Assembly (NCBI GenBank): GCA_012932295.1 | Contig: JAAONU010000001.1 | Span: 53,957,958-54,021,957, forward strand | Length of the DNA stretch: 64,000 nucleotides | Source of the DNA: Cyclina sinensis | Lineage: Eukaryota > Mollusca > Bivalvia > Venerida > Veneridae | Reading direction: 5' to 3' | Part shown: positions 12,701 to 24,405 of the stretch, one piece after another | Position numbering within the stretch: position 1 is the stretch's first letter | How the letters are laid out: every line of letters starts with the position of its first letter | Translations under genes and position numbers: made by a program | The notes under the pieces: model-generated | Seen by the model: the letters and a program-made list of their open reading frames with translations, nothing else | Databases searched by the model: none | Told to the model about the DNA's origin: nothing

Positions 12701-14064
12701 CAGTGGGTATCGATAAAAAATACCGTCTTTTTGGTAATATTTTCCTTGTATGATACACAAGCAGTGTACAGTAATGGAATTCTCTTTTTTCTATAATTAT
12801 ATTCATGTGATATTTTCTAGTTCTTGTCATAGACTGTTGAAAATTAGAAATTCTTTATCTGTTAAAGCATTTCACATTTTTAGGTCGGCAGGAGAGAAAA
12901 ATAAAGCCCTCTCCATTGGACTGTCTGCCGCCGTCACCTCATTAGCTGGTAAGTCATGTCCGTCAAAAGACTTAATGAAAAAAACGTTTACTACAAAAAT
13001 ATTTTTTAAGAAAACAAGCTTATCAATTTTTTCCCAAATGGCTGTCAGTTTTTGTTTGTTTGTTGTTTTTTAAAGCGTTCGTTCAAGATTGTTCAGACAA
13101 GAATCAGGCATATAAAAAGCCTCTTACAGGACTTTGCATATGTTTAAGTATTTCGGAAATTATAAAATATATACTAGCGAAACAGTTTAAGTTTATTTTA
13201 AAGGCCTAAATTTTACGAAGGCTGGTTTCACCTGAATGCATGTACAAAACGTACAGAAATCAAAATTGTTATTATCGCAGAATTATTCGTCAAAGATATT
13301 TCTAAAACCTATGTTCTGATTTATTGAATAAGCATTTGAATGTTCAAATATTTGAATGATTTCGCTACAGCCTACCTACCCGGTCCTGTGATTGGTGGAA
13401 AGCTGATAGACAGTACATGTATGATCTGGAACACCGCACGAACTTCCAGCAAATACTGTGCCTACTACAATATAGAGTGGCAAAGATTTAGGATTCATGG
13501 CCTTATGATAGGTATTCTGTACCTGTAAGGTCTGTTTATGGACAGAAAAAGGCAGTTCACGCCAGTCAAGTTACTGACTGGTCTGTTTGTTAATGCCGAG
13601 ACATCTGTTAGTCCATAGCAGCACGGGTCTCGCATATCGAGGTTTTGTTCTCTTTTTTTAGTAAAGTATATTTGACTCTTTGATCCTAAGTTGTGTATGA
13701 CTTAAATGTCTGAAAGAATGAAACCAAAAACACGACAGCGTATAATTTGGTTATTTACGCCTAGAAATAAAACTAAAACCGTGTAACCGTGAAAACCTCT
13801 GATTTTACGTACAACGGTTATCCAAATGACGTTTAAAAATTAATCACGCGCATTTTTGCTTTTTATATGCTTTCGATCATTTCCATTTAAACGTGCTCAT
13901 GAAAATAATCTTAATATTTTTTAGGTCTACGAATAGTGACTCTGCTGCTTCTAGGAGTGGCGTTGGCCAAAGCGAGGAAAATGCCACATTGGCCAAAGGA
14001 GGGAAAAAAATTGCAATATGAACTTGTTAACATACAGGAAAACGAAAATGATATCAGTCAATGA
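6780..14064 (+). CDS. Solute carrier organic anion transporter (SLCO/OATP family), 10 coding exons
   Basis: Coding exons by splice signals and frame: 6780-7356, 7760-7846, 9563-9757, 10358-10522, 11009-11201, 11670-11790, 12042-12196, 12884-12948, 13371-13511, 13925-14064, giving 1839 nt or 612 aa plus stop. OATPs are 12-helix plasma-membrane carriers for bulky organic anions such as bile-salt, steroid and eicosanoid conjugates. Family marks in order: exon 1 holds TM1-3 and the loop ending PYSAQYVDDNV..KKTGFYIG; exon 3 has the OATP signature RYIGAWWLGF; exon 4 has the PKYIETQF turn; exon 6 (residues about 406-446) encodes the Kazal-like extracellular cysteine loop with LPVCGSD and YFSPCHAGC; exon 9 has the late PGPVIGGKLIDSTC..W motif. 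N-glycosylation sequons lie in exon 1. Most introns are phase 1. The ATG at 6780 follows an in-frame stop, giving a shorter cytoplasmic N-terminus than in vertebrate OATPs, so an upstream start exon cannot be excluded. Which OATP subfamily it belongs to is unclear. Confidence 0.9.
7905..9212. repeat. Foldback (long inverted-repeat) element in OATP intron 2
   Basis: Left arm about 7938-8045 and right arm about 8878-8996 are reverse complements with moderate divergence; for example GTGTGTGAAGTTA at the left pairs with TAACTTCACACAC at the right. The left part (about 8000-8425) contains degenerate units built on GAATTCCTAGCTAGCTAGGAG. The right arm is followed (9001-9210) by a short tandem array of a unit like CACCATAGCAACATCGTGTTTT, one inverted copy of which also lies outside the left arm (7911-7939). 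It fills most of the intron between exons 2 and 3. It resembles a foldback/MITE-type DNA element; no transposase is present. Confidence 0.75.
8661..8876. repeat. Two-copy 105-bp tandem duplication inside the foldback element
   Basis: The segment starting TCGCAGACTT at 8661 recurs at 8766 with a period of 105 bp and a few substitutions; both copies end in GGTCTGCGACTGTGTCTAGCA. It forms the loop between the inverted arms. Confidence 0.85.
9886..9964. repeat. Near-perfect hairpin in OATP intron 3
   Basis: The left stem beginning AAAGCCCAAACCCACTCTCC at 9886 pairs with the right stem ending GGAGAGTGGGTTTGGGCTTT at 9964. The stem is about 36-37 bp with two mismatches and a very short loop. It could be a tiny palindromic MITE or the template of an RNA hairpin. 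Confidence 0.85.
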
Positions 14065-16494
14065 TGACAAAGTCAATAGTGAAATTAAAGAGGAACAAGG
14101 CTGAAAACAGTGTAACTATCGTCAAAACACATAATCTTCTACATTGTGTAGAATTAATGACATTACTCAAATCTGTATGAAGTAAAAAAGTTTTACTTAG
14201 GAACAAAATAGAAGACAACTATCCCTCAAATTATTTCATCGACGACCACTCCGACGTCATCACCGATTTCCCCACGAAAAATTGCCTCTGAAGAAGTACA
14301 GGAGGTGGAGGGGAGGGGCCGGGGGCACGTTAGAACTGCAATCGATCAAAAGCGAATCATATGTAGCAGCTTTCCTGTGTATTCTTGATCAAGAATTAAC
14401 TTTGACGGAAAATGCCGGAGATTGTCATTGGCACGGTTTAAATAACAGCGAAATAAAAGCACTTGTAAAACTACTGATTTTTTTCTCTGATGCAAATAGC
14501 CTATGGAAATTTCTTCTTCATTGCACTAAGGCAGTTTTTAAAACTAGTTTAATCTTAAATGACGAGATACAAAGCCTTCTTTTTAGGTCTTTAATAGTTC
14601 CATAGATATTATACAGTTCATGTATGACTGGCACTGGTTACTATAACCAGTATTCTAATTTTGAGTTGTCGTTTTTTATTACCCATCTGAATATAATGTC
14701 GATAAATCCTGTATTTTTTTCTCAGAAAACTAAAAAAGTATTCATTGGTAACCAAGGTTGAGTCAGTGCAGGTCAATGATGATTCTGAGCGGGAAAGAGA
14801 CGTTAAACACTTCAGCTTCAAGATGGTCTCCATCAACATTGTGGTCAAAACACAGACCATAGAATTTCATATCTAAACTTATAACTACTGGTTTATAAAC
14901 AGACTGAATTTTCAGAGGGTAATTTTTACACGAACTGGTAGCAAACTAGTTACTGATATTTAAGCTCAGATGAACACAAGGAGCTCAAGGCGAGCTTTTT
15001 TGATAGACCTTTGTCTGTCGTCTGTCGACAATTTGATTTGAGTGACATCTCCTCCTATGTTACTAAATGTAGTGATGTAACTTGGCAAGAATGTTCTTTA
15101 ATATAAAGTTCTATCAAATTTGTTCAAAGAATTTAATACCATCACGAACTCAGCGTTGGATTAATGCCAAAAGGTACCAAACAACATTTTGGCCAAAAGT
15201 TACTTTTTCTTATTTGTCAATACATTTGATCAGATCTTTGAGTTGTATAAATTGCAACATAAGATACAACAGAATCATAAAGATATGATATAATGATCAA
15301 TGGTACCAAGTGATTTATCTTCTTTTTGTTAGTGCCAGAAGGAACCAAATGACTTAGAGTTTCTGCTAAAAGGTACCAAATGAACACTTGGTACCTTATG
15401 GTTTTAACTACTTTAACATTATTTATCAGTCTGAAATGCTAAAAAGAGCCAAATGACATTTGGCATTTTTTAGCAATAAGCTATGTACACAATCTGTTCT
15501 TTTATATTAATGAAAGTTATTCATGTGGTACCTTTTGGACACTAACAATGAATACACAAAACAGACATAATATAAAGACTAATAAAGTTTCATATTTCAC
15601 AGCTGTGGTTAATTGTGCTGCTAAACAAAACTAATAAAGCTGGACATTGCTCTGGGAAATACGGCTATTATAGCTGCATTGCATATTTTGTTTATTAATT
15701 GCTAAGTTTTCATAGAAAAGCAAGAATTTTGGGAACTGACATTCAAAATATGGATCAATCACAAAATGTAAGTTTGTTACTTTTTCATTCATTTAATTTA
15801 GTATTGTGCATATTATTTACTACATAGTTTCATTTTCCCGTGCCCTAACGTTTGATAAAAAAATAAAGAAAATGGTAAGTCTATTTAACTTTCCTTCAGT
15901 TATTTCATACAGATATGGTAGTAATATGTTTGATAATCAGAATATAATGCAGATGTGATAAGGTGTTATTTAAATACTGATGATTGAATAGCACATTCCT
16001 TGGAGATGAGTGCACGAGAGCTTTTAGAAAGAAGTCTTATATAAGCTATGCAATAAACATTATGTAGGTGTTTGCCGTAATCCGCTTTGCAATAAATACA
16101 TATGTAGTTAAGTTTAACCATAAAAACCCATAAAACCTACCATTATATTATTGACGTCTTACTTTTCATCAGGCTTTAATCATTGTCTGTTTGATTCAAC
16201 AACTCTTCATATGTAAAATAAATGACATCAGTATCAAGAAACAAGCAATTATTTTCCATATTTTTGGCCTCCTACTGCGATTAGTTTAGACGCGTTTGTC
16301 ACGATAGTAGGGTTGTCGTTCTTGTTCTTGTAAAGTAGTAAAACTACCGGTCTCAGGTGACTGGTTCTATTGAAAAGGTAACCAGTAGGTGTGACCGCTC
16401 CCACATTTCTAAACGAACTGGATTTATTTCTGTAATTATACATTTAATATTTCGTATTTCGAGTAGCTTGTAGATCATTCTATAATCTTCAAGT
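14065..16494. other. Intergenic region between OATP and claudin-like genes
   Basis: No coding gene found. A weak AATAAA at 14452-14457 could serve the OATP transcript. The segment 15167-15541 is rich in small palindromes (separate entry). Confidence 0.5.
15160..15541. repeat. Cluster of short inverted repeats built on AAAGGTACCAAATG
   Basis: Variants of AAAGGTACCAAATG occur in both orientations, giving local hairpins. One is centred near 15383-15412 (AGGTACCAAATG against CACTTGGTACCTT). Another at 15437-15475 has arms TGCTAAAAAGAGCCAAATG and CATTTGGCATTTTTTAGCA. A further inverted copy, GGTACCTTTTGG, lies at 15528-15539. It is likely a palindromic MITE or decayed repeat. Confidence 0.6.
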
Positions 16495-19400
16495 ATGGCG
16501 CGGATGGGAAAATGTCACCTGTGTTTATTATTTACGGTACTGTTCTTAATATTGGTTTCTCTGGGGCTTCTAGTGACCAGTGTAGTCACAGATTTTTGGT
16601 ATGATGTCGATGGCTCTAAATCTACAAATTCGACTATTCGAAGGGACTTTTCGTACACCATGGGAATGTGGAGAAAATGTTATAAGAATGGAATTCCAAT
16701 CAGTAAGTACATGTATAATATCATTGATTATTGATTTATGTTACTGGCGTGTTTATATTATAAACAGACATACATCTGAACATGATACAAAGAACCGAGA
16801 CACCGCCCCTATTTGAACAAGTAATTTATGTGGTTAAAAGTGTTATATAACAACTGGGTGGGATAAGGCGAGTGTGTTACCAGGCGTTTATACCACGTGA
16901 ACCACCTAATCGCTCAGGCTGTTGTTCGAACCCAAGACCTGCTTTGCCGGAAGCAAACACTATCCTCGTAGTCACTTAAATATTGCATTTGGTGTACAAA
17001 GATTTACACACACATTAGCACTCTCGCACCATTTTAGTGCCATGGGTTTATGTATAATATAAAGTCATTGCTATACTAGCTCAAATAGTTTGATATTTTA
17101 ACAAAAGCACAGGTTTGGACATTATAATAATAATAATAAAAAAAACAAAGGACGAAACATTCCTCATTGATGTTATACAAAACACTTCCAGTTTTGACAT
17201 TTTAATAGATGTGTGTAAAGTTTCGACAGGGCATATATTGTTTACCTGTTTACATACGTTGTGTAAACTTCATTATAATTTATCAGTAAACCTTTTTTTA
17301 TTGGAAGGTGTTTTCCTCCTTATCGCTGGTGTTGACAATTTTCAACAATTTATCATTCGCCAGTGATACAAGTACAGTTAAGGTGTAATTCTATTCTAAC
17401 CTGAATATACACTGTATCTTAAGAATGTGCATATCTGAACCGCTTAAATGAGATGGTATTTAAATGTTTAGACACGCTAAAGTAGTTGTGTAGGTAATAA
17501 AGATAAGATGAAATAGCTGAAAATTAACACTTCATCTGTGGTCAATCCATTTGCTCATACCATATAATTCTTCGCTCGGAATCATTATTAATTTAGAGAT
17601 AAATTAAATGCTAAAAAATAGCTTTAAAACATCATATATTAATGAACTCTGTTTGATTTAACATCCTCGAAATGCCCACCATTTTAAACATTTTTCGAAT
17701 ACATGACTCACTATTCTAGGGTAGGGTGAATCTTTGATAGAAACAGTCGGCTGTTCTCTTGTCTGCGCTTGAGTACTGTGGTTTTAATAATGACGGAAAA
17801 TGAAGAGATTGAATACTCAACAGTAGATGCGTTTTGAATTTTCATTTTCCAAACATTTCGTTTCCATGTTACTTACCTGTTGTTGAATAGCACGTGCTTA
17901 CTGTAATTTATCTGAAATGTGTATAATTCTACATAAAACATGATTCGATCTTATTTAATAATTTCAGCTCCGCTCAATAGCCAGCTTTGTTTTGTTTAAT
18001 TTACATTGATTGGGACACGTACATTAATTTAGCTTTGGTTCAAACCAGTACTCTCGACGAAAGAAGGGAATTCGGAAAGTCATTGGAGACTTAGTCAGTG
18101 GCGGGGATTCGAACAAGTGTCCCCCAGATCGGGAGTCCGGTGCTTTATACTTCGACAACTTCTCAAATAGAGGCACAGTACAGTTAACGTGTATAATTCC
18201 CTTACATTTTTCCATTGCGTGTTGTAATATTGCATATTGTAATAATTTATACACCAGAATTAGCGGCTTTGTATGAGAAGAAGGTAGAATAGAATGGAAT
18301 TTGGATTTGGATAATTTTCGAAGAGAATAGTTGATGACGTCAGAGGGTGATCGTTGAACCTACTGAAATGGAAGTATGCAGAGCACAATGCTTGTCACTA
18401 TATAATTATATAGGCTGGCAGAAACAACGTCTGCAGATCTTATTTTTTAGTGGAACAGAACCTATGTAGTCTCTAGAACAATCGGCTATGTGTAATAATT
18501 GAATGTCATTTTATCGAAATGTCTTTGTGCCCTGTATTTCAAGACGAATAAATCTGTGAATGTTTAGAACTGATAATGAAAAATCATGTTTATTATTGGC
18601 TTAAAAGTGTTCTTTCTTTATACATTGTAGGTGCCCCAAAGGAAGACAGACAGGGTGACTGTGTGTTTACTTACAAGGATTTGGTGAAGAGAGCCGAAGA
18701 CAATTTGTCCTCAGATGACTACAGATATCTCAGTAAGTAGGACGACCTGGAACTTGCAAGCAGAATTTAAATTAGTTACTGACAGTTCAGAAAAGATCAA
18801 TTTTACTGTTGCCGATTACAAACTTAGGATTATGGTGATTACACTGACAATGGCTGCTTTCTGGAAATCTGACAAGTATTGACGCTGACATAAAATCTGA
18901 TTGGATTTGCTCGCTGAATTAAACTTGTGAGTTTAAGAGTCTGAAACGTCTTCACCTTAATTATGACGTCCATTAAGACTGAAATCTTTGTTAACTGCGA
19001 GAAACCTATGCAGATGTATTTATGTTTTTCTATAGTGTAGTGATCTTACTAGTTTGTGACAAAAGCAAGACGCTGACAAGGTGTGACGCGACACTTGAAT
19101 AACCAACCGATCTATTTAAAGTGTTGCATAGAGCATGAAATAGTATTTTGTCAAGTTAAATCTTTGCAAATGAAGAAGTTACGCCTTGGCCTGTTCATAA
19201 ATACTTATATTATTCTGGAAAATAATTCAGTGTTTGGGAAAAAGAAATTTCGAGAAAATCCGGTTGTAACGATAAATGTCAACAGTCAGTTATTAAAATC
19301 ATTCAGTTCTTTACAAACCAAATCAACATAAAGTTGTACTATATATAACCGTTCTCTTGGGGTTTTTTTCAGGTATGGAGCGCTCTTGGGTGGCTCTGAT

Positions 19401-20353
19401 GATAACGGGGGCTGGGTTGCAGTTCTTCACCGTACTGGCTTTGATCTGTGGTCTCTGGCCTGGCGACTGTCACAGCATCAAACGATCTTCCCTGTATCTG
19501 ATTGCGGCGATAATGTGCTTGTTATCATGTAAGTACTAAATACAGCTCTTGTTATAAAGCTCTGGTCAGTAGCATCCTTTTTAAAAACTTGTAAACAACT
19601 CGGTGTATATTACCAGATGATGGTTTGAATAAGAATCAGGAAACCCTGTGGGCATTTCTTAAAGGCGGTAGCGTAACAGTGCATGAACTTAAAAAGAAAG
19701 CTTGCTGACACCGTCATAACGTACAAAACACATCCATGTCTCAAGGCCTTGTTTTTTTACACATTAATTACTTCTAGATGAAACGGGTTGAAAATTTAAT
19801 TGATTACCTTCAAAGTTGAGGCATTACTACACTGTATACATTTGTTAGGAAGTAAAAAGTTGTTCATGTAAGTGTGAGAATATACAACATCTGAAATAAT
19901 CCATATTACTATTTTAAAAGGAAAGTTTCATCGTATCGAAAGAAAAACAAATGCATGTGTATGCCAGCTTAACCAGCAGTCGGCTGCTGTCTGCTGGCAC
20001 ATGAGGCCCTCTCAGACGAGATGCCTTAACCCTTGACTCGACTTTGTCAGTAATTTATACTAAAAAAAATGCCTTGCTTCTTCATGTTATTTACTTTTAT
20101 ATAAAAAAATGTTTGCCGTTATTTTTCAGCTATGGCAGCCATTGCAGGCGGGATTTGCTTCATAGCATTGCGTGACCTTGATCACACTTCAAGAAACGCG
20201 TACCCGTCAAATGTTGAAACTTCTTACGACTGGTCTTTTATTCTTGCCTGGGTCGGCACTGGACTGTGTCTTGTGGAGGGATTTATTTTCCTAGGACTAT
20301 TACGGATGGATTACGAAGACGTTGCGGAGTCTGGGCGTTATCAGACGATGTAA
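16495..20353 (+). CDS. Claudin/PMP22-like four-transmembrane protein, 4 coding exons
   Basis: Exons 16495-16702, 18631-18732, 19373-19528 and 20130-20353, all with introns of phase 1, give 229 aa. TM1 lies at about 10-32, a first extracellular loop at about 33-105, TM2 at about 108-127, TM3 at about 140-168 and TM4 at about 190-213. The loop has the layout of the claudin signature: Trp35, then GMW at 57-59 (GLW in most claudins), Cys62 and Cys80, which would form the loop disulphide. A short charged tail follows TM4. Members include claudins, PMP22/EMP and calcium-channel gamma-type subunits. Invertebrate members often act in septate junctions or as channel accessory proteins, so the exact role is open. 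A polyadenylation signal AATAAA lies 54 bases past the stop (20407-20412). Confidence 0.8.
16884..16950 (-). repeat. tRNA-like SINE fragment (minus strand)
   Basis: Reading the minus strand, a B-box-like GGGTTCGAACAACAG and an upstream A-box-like region with a tRNA-type spacing are visible in the first intron of the claudin-like gene. Only the head is recognisable. Confidence 0.4.
18035..18165 (-). repeat. SINE family C fragment (minus strand)
   Basis: The minus strand has a tRNA-like head with a degenerate B box (GTTCGAATCCCCGCC), followed by the body motif shared with the copies at 25281-25492 and 49905-50115 (…GAGTACTGGTTTGAAC…). It lies in intron 1 of the claudin-like gene and is truncated. 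Confidence 0.55.
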
Positions 20354-22350
20354 AATAAGTAGTAAAACTTCTAAAAGAAGTAACTAACCGTCTTGAAATT
20401 AGGACAAATAAATGTGGATGTATAAAGTGTTTGTGATATTTCGGGGTCAGTTCCTTAAGGATTTTTTTTTGTATTCAAGATGTTGGTCATTAGAGCAAAT
20501 TTGAAATTCTCAAGAAGTTTAAAGAGGTTTCAAATTATTATTGTTATTATTTGGGAGTTATGGTTTGTGCAATTGAGAGAATATATTGCTGTAAAACAAA
20601 ATCTACAAAATGTGTGTGAAAAGGGTAGAGTTATAATCGGTGTAAGTGCATTTAAGTGTGTCACAGGTGTATCTTACTGTTAACTTACAAAATGAAATGC
20701 ATGTATATGTTTCAAATAACGTTTTCGTCTGTGTTTACTTGTGTTCAATGTTTATATCAAAAAACGGCTTTTTCAGGGTTTAGGCAGGGTGTAATGATTG
20801 TTGTGTGTGCAGGATAAATGGTCGAGCATTTAAAGGTACGTTTTTGACGAAAATTCCGCACAATACTAGAAATCTACGTCTAATGCATCTGTACGTCTAC
20901 GTCTAATGCATCTGTACGTCTACGTCTAATGCGTCATTGTCCGCTGACTTATATTAAAACAGAAGAAAATATGTGTGTTGCCTTTCGTCAAAGATATCGT
21001 CATTTTTTATAAGCTGTTACGTATGCGGAAAGTTGAAACAATCCTTTTAAATGCCAACCTGTTATACAGATTGAGTGGATTTTCTATTTGCAATGCACTT
21101 TTATTTCTTCGTTCATTGTTAAGTAAATACTCATTTTTTTTATAAATAACAAATTGTTCATTCCAGAGATCTGTGTTATGCGTTTGTTTAAAAAAATAGT
21201 TCATGTTTTGTAAACTTACTTTCTATATATAACCTGTTCGTGTTTGTGTAAAGCAATAAATATTTTCAACTCAAAAGTTTGTGTTTGTTTAATGTGACGT
21301 TAATGCAGATTTCTTATATATATGAGCAGTTTCAATGACAGGGATGGAATATAAGGGCGAATGTTTTAGGAGGTGGGGGGATTTTGTTTATTTCTAATGT
21401 GCTCGCCTCTGGTCGCATCAGTCGTTTCAAAGAACGGACTTCAAAACACGAAAAAAATTAACGAAAACAAATACAGAATATATATGTCAGACGCTACAAG
21501 TGTTATTTAAACCTTCGATTTTTAACAAACAAGACAGCCAGCTTGACTAGTACTCTACATTGCTCTGATATCAGTCATATACCCGAGTACCATTGGACTA
21601 AACTTCAAGCTTAAAACAGGTCTGGGTCTTAGTTTGCTAAGTAAAAAAAAAAATGAAACGTGCAAGCAAGTTCAAATTTGTATGTTTATGTTAGAAAACA
21701 AGGCGACAGGTGAAGGTACTGTTTAGCCAATATTAAAGCTGAAATCTACATGCAAATCTGCACATACCTGGTATGATTCAAATTTCATAAATCTAGCTTA
21801 AGAAAATAGAATGTCAGTCACTGTCAAGGTCGGCTTGGGTCGAAGTTGAAATCTGCATGCAAATTCTATAAATAGCTAAATCTTCCGTGCTGTGGCTGCA
21901 GAAACAAGGAAGAGTGTTAGAATGCTTGTGTCACGATCACAAAGGTCACGGTCAATTTCTTCCACAATTATTTATCAATATTTAACTTTTCTGTATAAGT
22001 CTATACAACAGACTCCTGGGCAACACAATGCCAAAATAAATCTTAGAAAAAGATATTCTTGTTATATTCTGTTTTGAATGTGGTGTGTATTTTCTTAAAT
22101 ATGTAAATGTATTCTCGGGTAACCGTTTAAGGGTGAAGGGCAGAGCCTCGTTACCGCCTTAAACAGTTACCCTCGAGCCGGATATTCCCGTCTGTACCGT
22201 CAACCAGTGAAAGATTCTTATAATCTTTGAAAATAATTACAGTGTCGTAAGTAGAGCTAAAAAGGGAAATATATTAAAAGAGGACAGTGTTAACCAGACT
22301 TACAATTCCAGCATGCATGATTTTCACTTACACATTTGAAACCACTGTAT
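20354..22350. other. Non-coding region downstream of claudin-like gene
   Basis: Contains the likely 3'UTR with AATAAA at 20407-20412, a second AATAAA near 21255, and a 24-bp tandem repeat (separate entry). No gene recognised. Confidence 0.5.
20872..20936. repeat. Short tandem repeat, 24-bp unit, about 2.7 copies
   Basis: CTACGTCTAATGCATCTGTA is repeated head to tail three times, the last copy partial and diverged (GCGTCA). Confidence 0.85.
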
Positions 22351-22364
22351 TTTGCATTTTGTTG

Positions 22365-22870
22365 TCTTACGAACAAGTAAGTCTGTAAAAGAAAGATGCA
22401 ATGCATATTGGAATACACAACCAAGACCGGGATTCCTACTCCGATCTTAGCGCATCGAAAGCCAACACTCTAACCACTGTGCCAAATAATCAATTCCCTG
22501 ACGCATTTGTCAGAAGTTGAATTTATACAATTATAGAAAGGTAAGCACTAGCCCGTAACACTTCCCTTTCTTGAGAAAGTCATCATTTATGATGACGAAT
22601 GGTGTTGTGTATTATTTAGATCGGAAGATCAGATATAACTCTTGATTCCTTTTGTACTAAGTCTAGGAGTGGTCATCATCCGCCATCTTACGAACAAGCA
22701 AGTCCGTAAAAGAAAAAAAAGCAATACATTTTAAAGTGCACAATCCAGTGAAGGATTCGAACTCCGATCTCAGCGCATCGGAGGCCAACACTTTAACCAC
22801 TGAACCAAATGATCAATTCGCTGACGCAATTGTCAGAAGTTGTATTTATACATTTATAGGAAGGTATGCA
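22365..22870 (-). repeat. Two SINE family A copies in direct repeat (minus strand)
   Basis: Copies at about 22365-22560 and 22683-22870. On the minus strand each reads a head GACGCA…TGAT(T)ATTTGG, an A-box-like TTCAGTGGTTA, a B-box-like GAGTTCGAATCC and a tail with TTACGGACTTGCTTGTTCGTA. Similar plus-strand copies occur near 44375, 60905, 61225 and 61440. The pair may reflect a local duplication of about 318 bp. Confidence 0.75.
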
Positions 22871-22957
22871 CTAGATCGACACAGTTGTCAAATGTCAACA
22901 TGTTATCTAGACTTTTATTTTAGCCGCTATCCTGAAGGAGCAATACACTAATGATAG

Positions 22958-23226
22958 AAGTGGACCTGTGGTTCAGTGTTATCGCATTTGACTGGTAATC
23001 CAGGAGTGGCGATTTCAATCACCCGCACCTCCACTAACAGTACTGTCTTTCAGATGAGACGTTAAACCGATGTCCCATGTATCAGTGCTATACATTGGAC
23101 ATGGAAAAGAAGTAGAGCTGTCCTTTAGAATGGGATGCTTTCTGTATCTTGCACTATCCCAGAACTAACCTCTTTAGGGGCGTCGGTCATATAGGCAACC
23201 GGTATCGACGATAAATAAACTCAAGC
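22958..23226 (+). repeat. SINE family B, full-length copy
   Basis: tRNA-like head (…TGTGGTTCAGTG…, B-box degenerate) followed by the family body: CAGATGAGACGTTAAACCGA, CCCATGTATCAGTGCTATAC, GGGATGCTTTCTGTATCTTG, GGGGCGTCGGTCATAT, and the 3' end GACGATAAATAAACTC. The same order is found at 32606-32901, 33651-33902, 61778-62068 and 63668-63870. Confidence 0.8.
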
Positions 23227-23892
23227 ACAGTTATTTTGGCAACGCTTACATTGCCTGCTGCCATGATAGGCATTTTCTGAATTCTAAGGAATTGTTCAAA
23301 TTATTGTCGTTCTTAGTATTTATTTAAATGAGGCTTCATTTTAATGAATTAAATCTTACTCAAATGTTTTCGGAAGTGTGTGCGGTAAATTTATTCCAAT
23401 CAATATGCTGTCGTTTAAAATCACGCAAACTTATATCTTAATTATAGTAAATTTCTCTGTTAAATTTAATACATCATAAACACAACAAGTATATTAACGG
23501 TATACATAACTAGATTTTATGTCGTTATTGGTGAAAAACAAAACACTCGCATAGTAAGAAAACACTGGACAAATGACAAATGCAAAATTGTCTAAGTATT
23601 TTATTTATTAATTCTGGTAATATAATGATAAAACTAAAAAAGCACAATAAAAGTATGTTCTCCTCCCTATTTATTACCTCGCGTAGGCAATATGACACTT
23701 CTGTGTATTTTCCTTCTTTATCTATACGGTCAGCATTTCATAATAGTCTTTCTTTATCTACATGGTTAGCAATTTACTATATATACAAATATCCTATATC
23801 GTCAGCTAATTCGTCAGCAGTGTAGAACATGCCAAGTATAATCATGTAACTGCACAATCTCCTCGCAGTGATCTCCCTTCCATTCTTCGGGC
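23227..23892. other. AT-rich spacer, nothing recognised
   Basis: No domain-bearing frame and no clear repeat were seen. Confidence 0.4.
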
Positions 23893-24405
23893 TTAGGGGG
23901 CAAGGAACAATGTTTGATCACCAGTTGTGAAGGTGCAGTTGGAACACTTTATTATAATATCCACACAGACTTCCCCTCTGTCAGACACAATAGTTTCAAG
24001 TTTAGGATGGCTACAGTTATGTTTTACAACTAATTGTAGAATGTTTTCCAGCTGCTTGGCATTGACGATGAAATTTTCATTGCTGCCACTGCTACATGTT
24101 GTCACAGCTTCCTTTGCACTTGTAGGCTTTGATACCGGTCGCGGTCGTAGCTTGAATGGCAGAACAGAAGAATTTGAGGCACGGTTAGCATCATTTACAA
24201 TATCATCTGCCACTGATTGCTCGAGGCGCACAAAAGACTCGGGAATCTGGTTTCCTTCTAAATCCGCACTTTTGGAATTTGAAGCTGAATTCACAGTGTT
24301 GTTAATGTTATAATTTGGATAAACGCCTTTTTTGAAATGTGCACCTTTTAGTTTCCTAGCAAGATTGTGTTTATAGCTATGTGATTTTTTCCTTGTATGC
24401 CTCAT
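23893..24405 (-). CDS. Uncharacterised ORF with basic N-terminus and Cys/His cluster, possibly transposon-derived
   Basis: Minus-strand frame of 170 aa. It starts with a strongly basic segment (MRHTRKKSHSYKHNLARKLK), continues with a Ser/Asn-rich linker, and ends with a conserved-looking block, residues about 110-160, holding HNCSHPK and IIKCSNCTF, which could bind zinc. I do not recognise it with certainty. The layout reminds me of the N-terminal part of Mutator-like transposase ORFs in mollusc genomes, but that is memory only. The frame stops at 23893. The next frame stays open to 23814 with a tryptophan- and cysteine-containing tail, so a frameshift or a short intron near the GGTGATC sequence is possible. 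No transposase catalytic core was seen nearby. Confidence 0.35.
   Translation of the reverse strand: MRHTRKKSHSYKHNLARKLKGAHFKKGVYPNYNINNTVNSASNSKSADLEGNQIPESFVRLEQSVADDIVNDANRASNSSVLPFKLRPRPVSKPTSAKEAVTTCSSGSNENFIVNAKQLENILQLVVKHNCSHPKLETIVSDRGEVCVDIIIKCSNCTFTTGDQTLFLAP

Noticed and set aside
14282..14605. 107-aa open frame after the OATP gene
   Set aside because: No motif, no splice partner, and a composition like the surrounding AT-rich spacer.
24040..24310. Plus-strand open frame (23927-24313) opposite the uncharacterised ORF
   Set aside because: It mirrors the minus-strand frame and has no protein-like composition or motifs.
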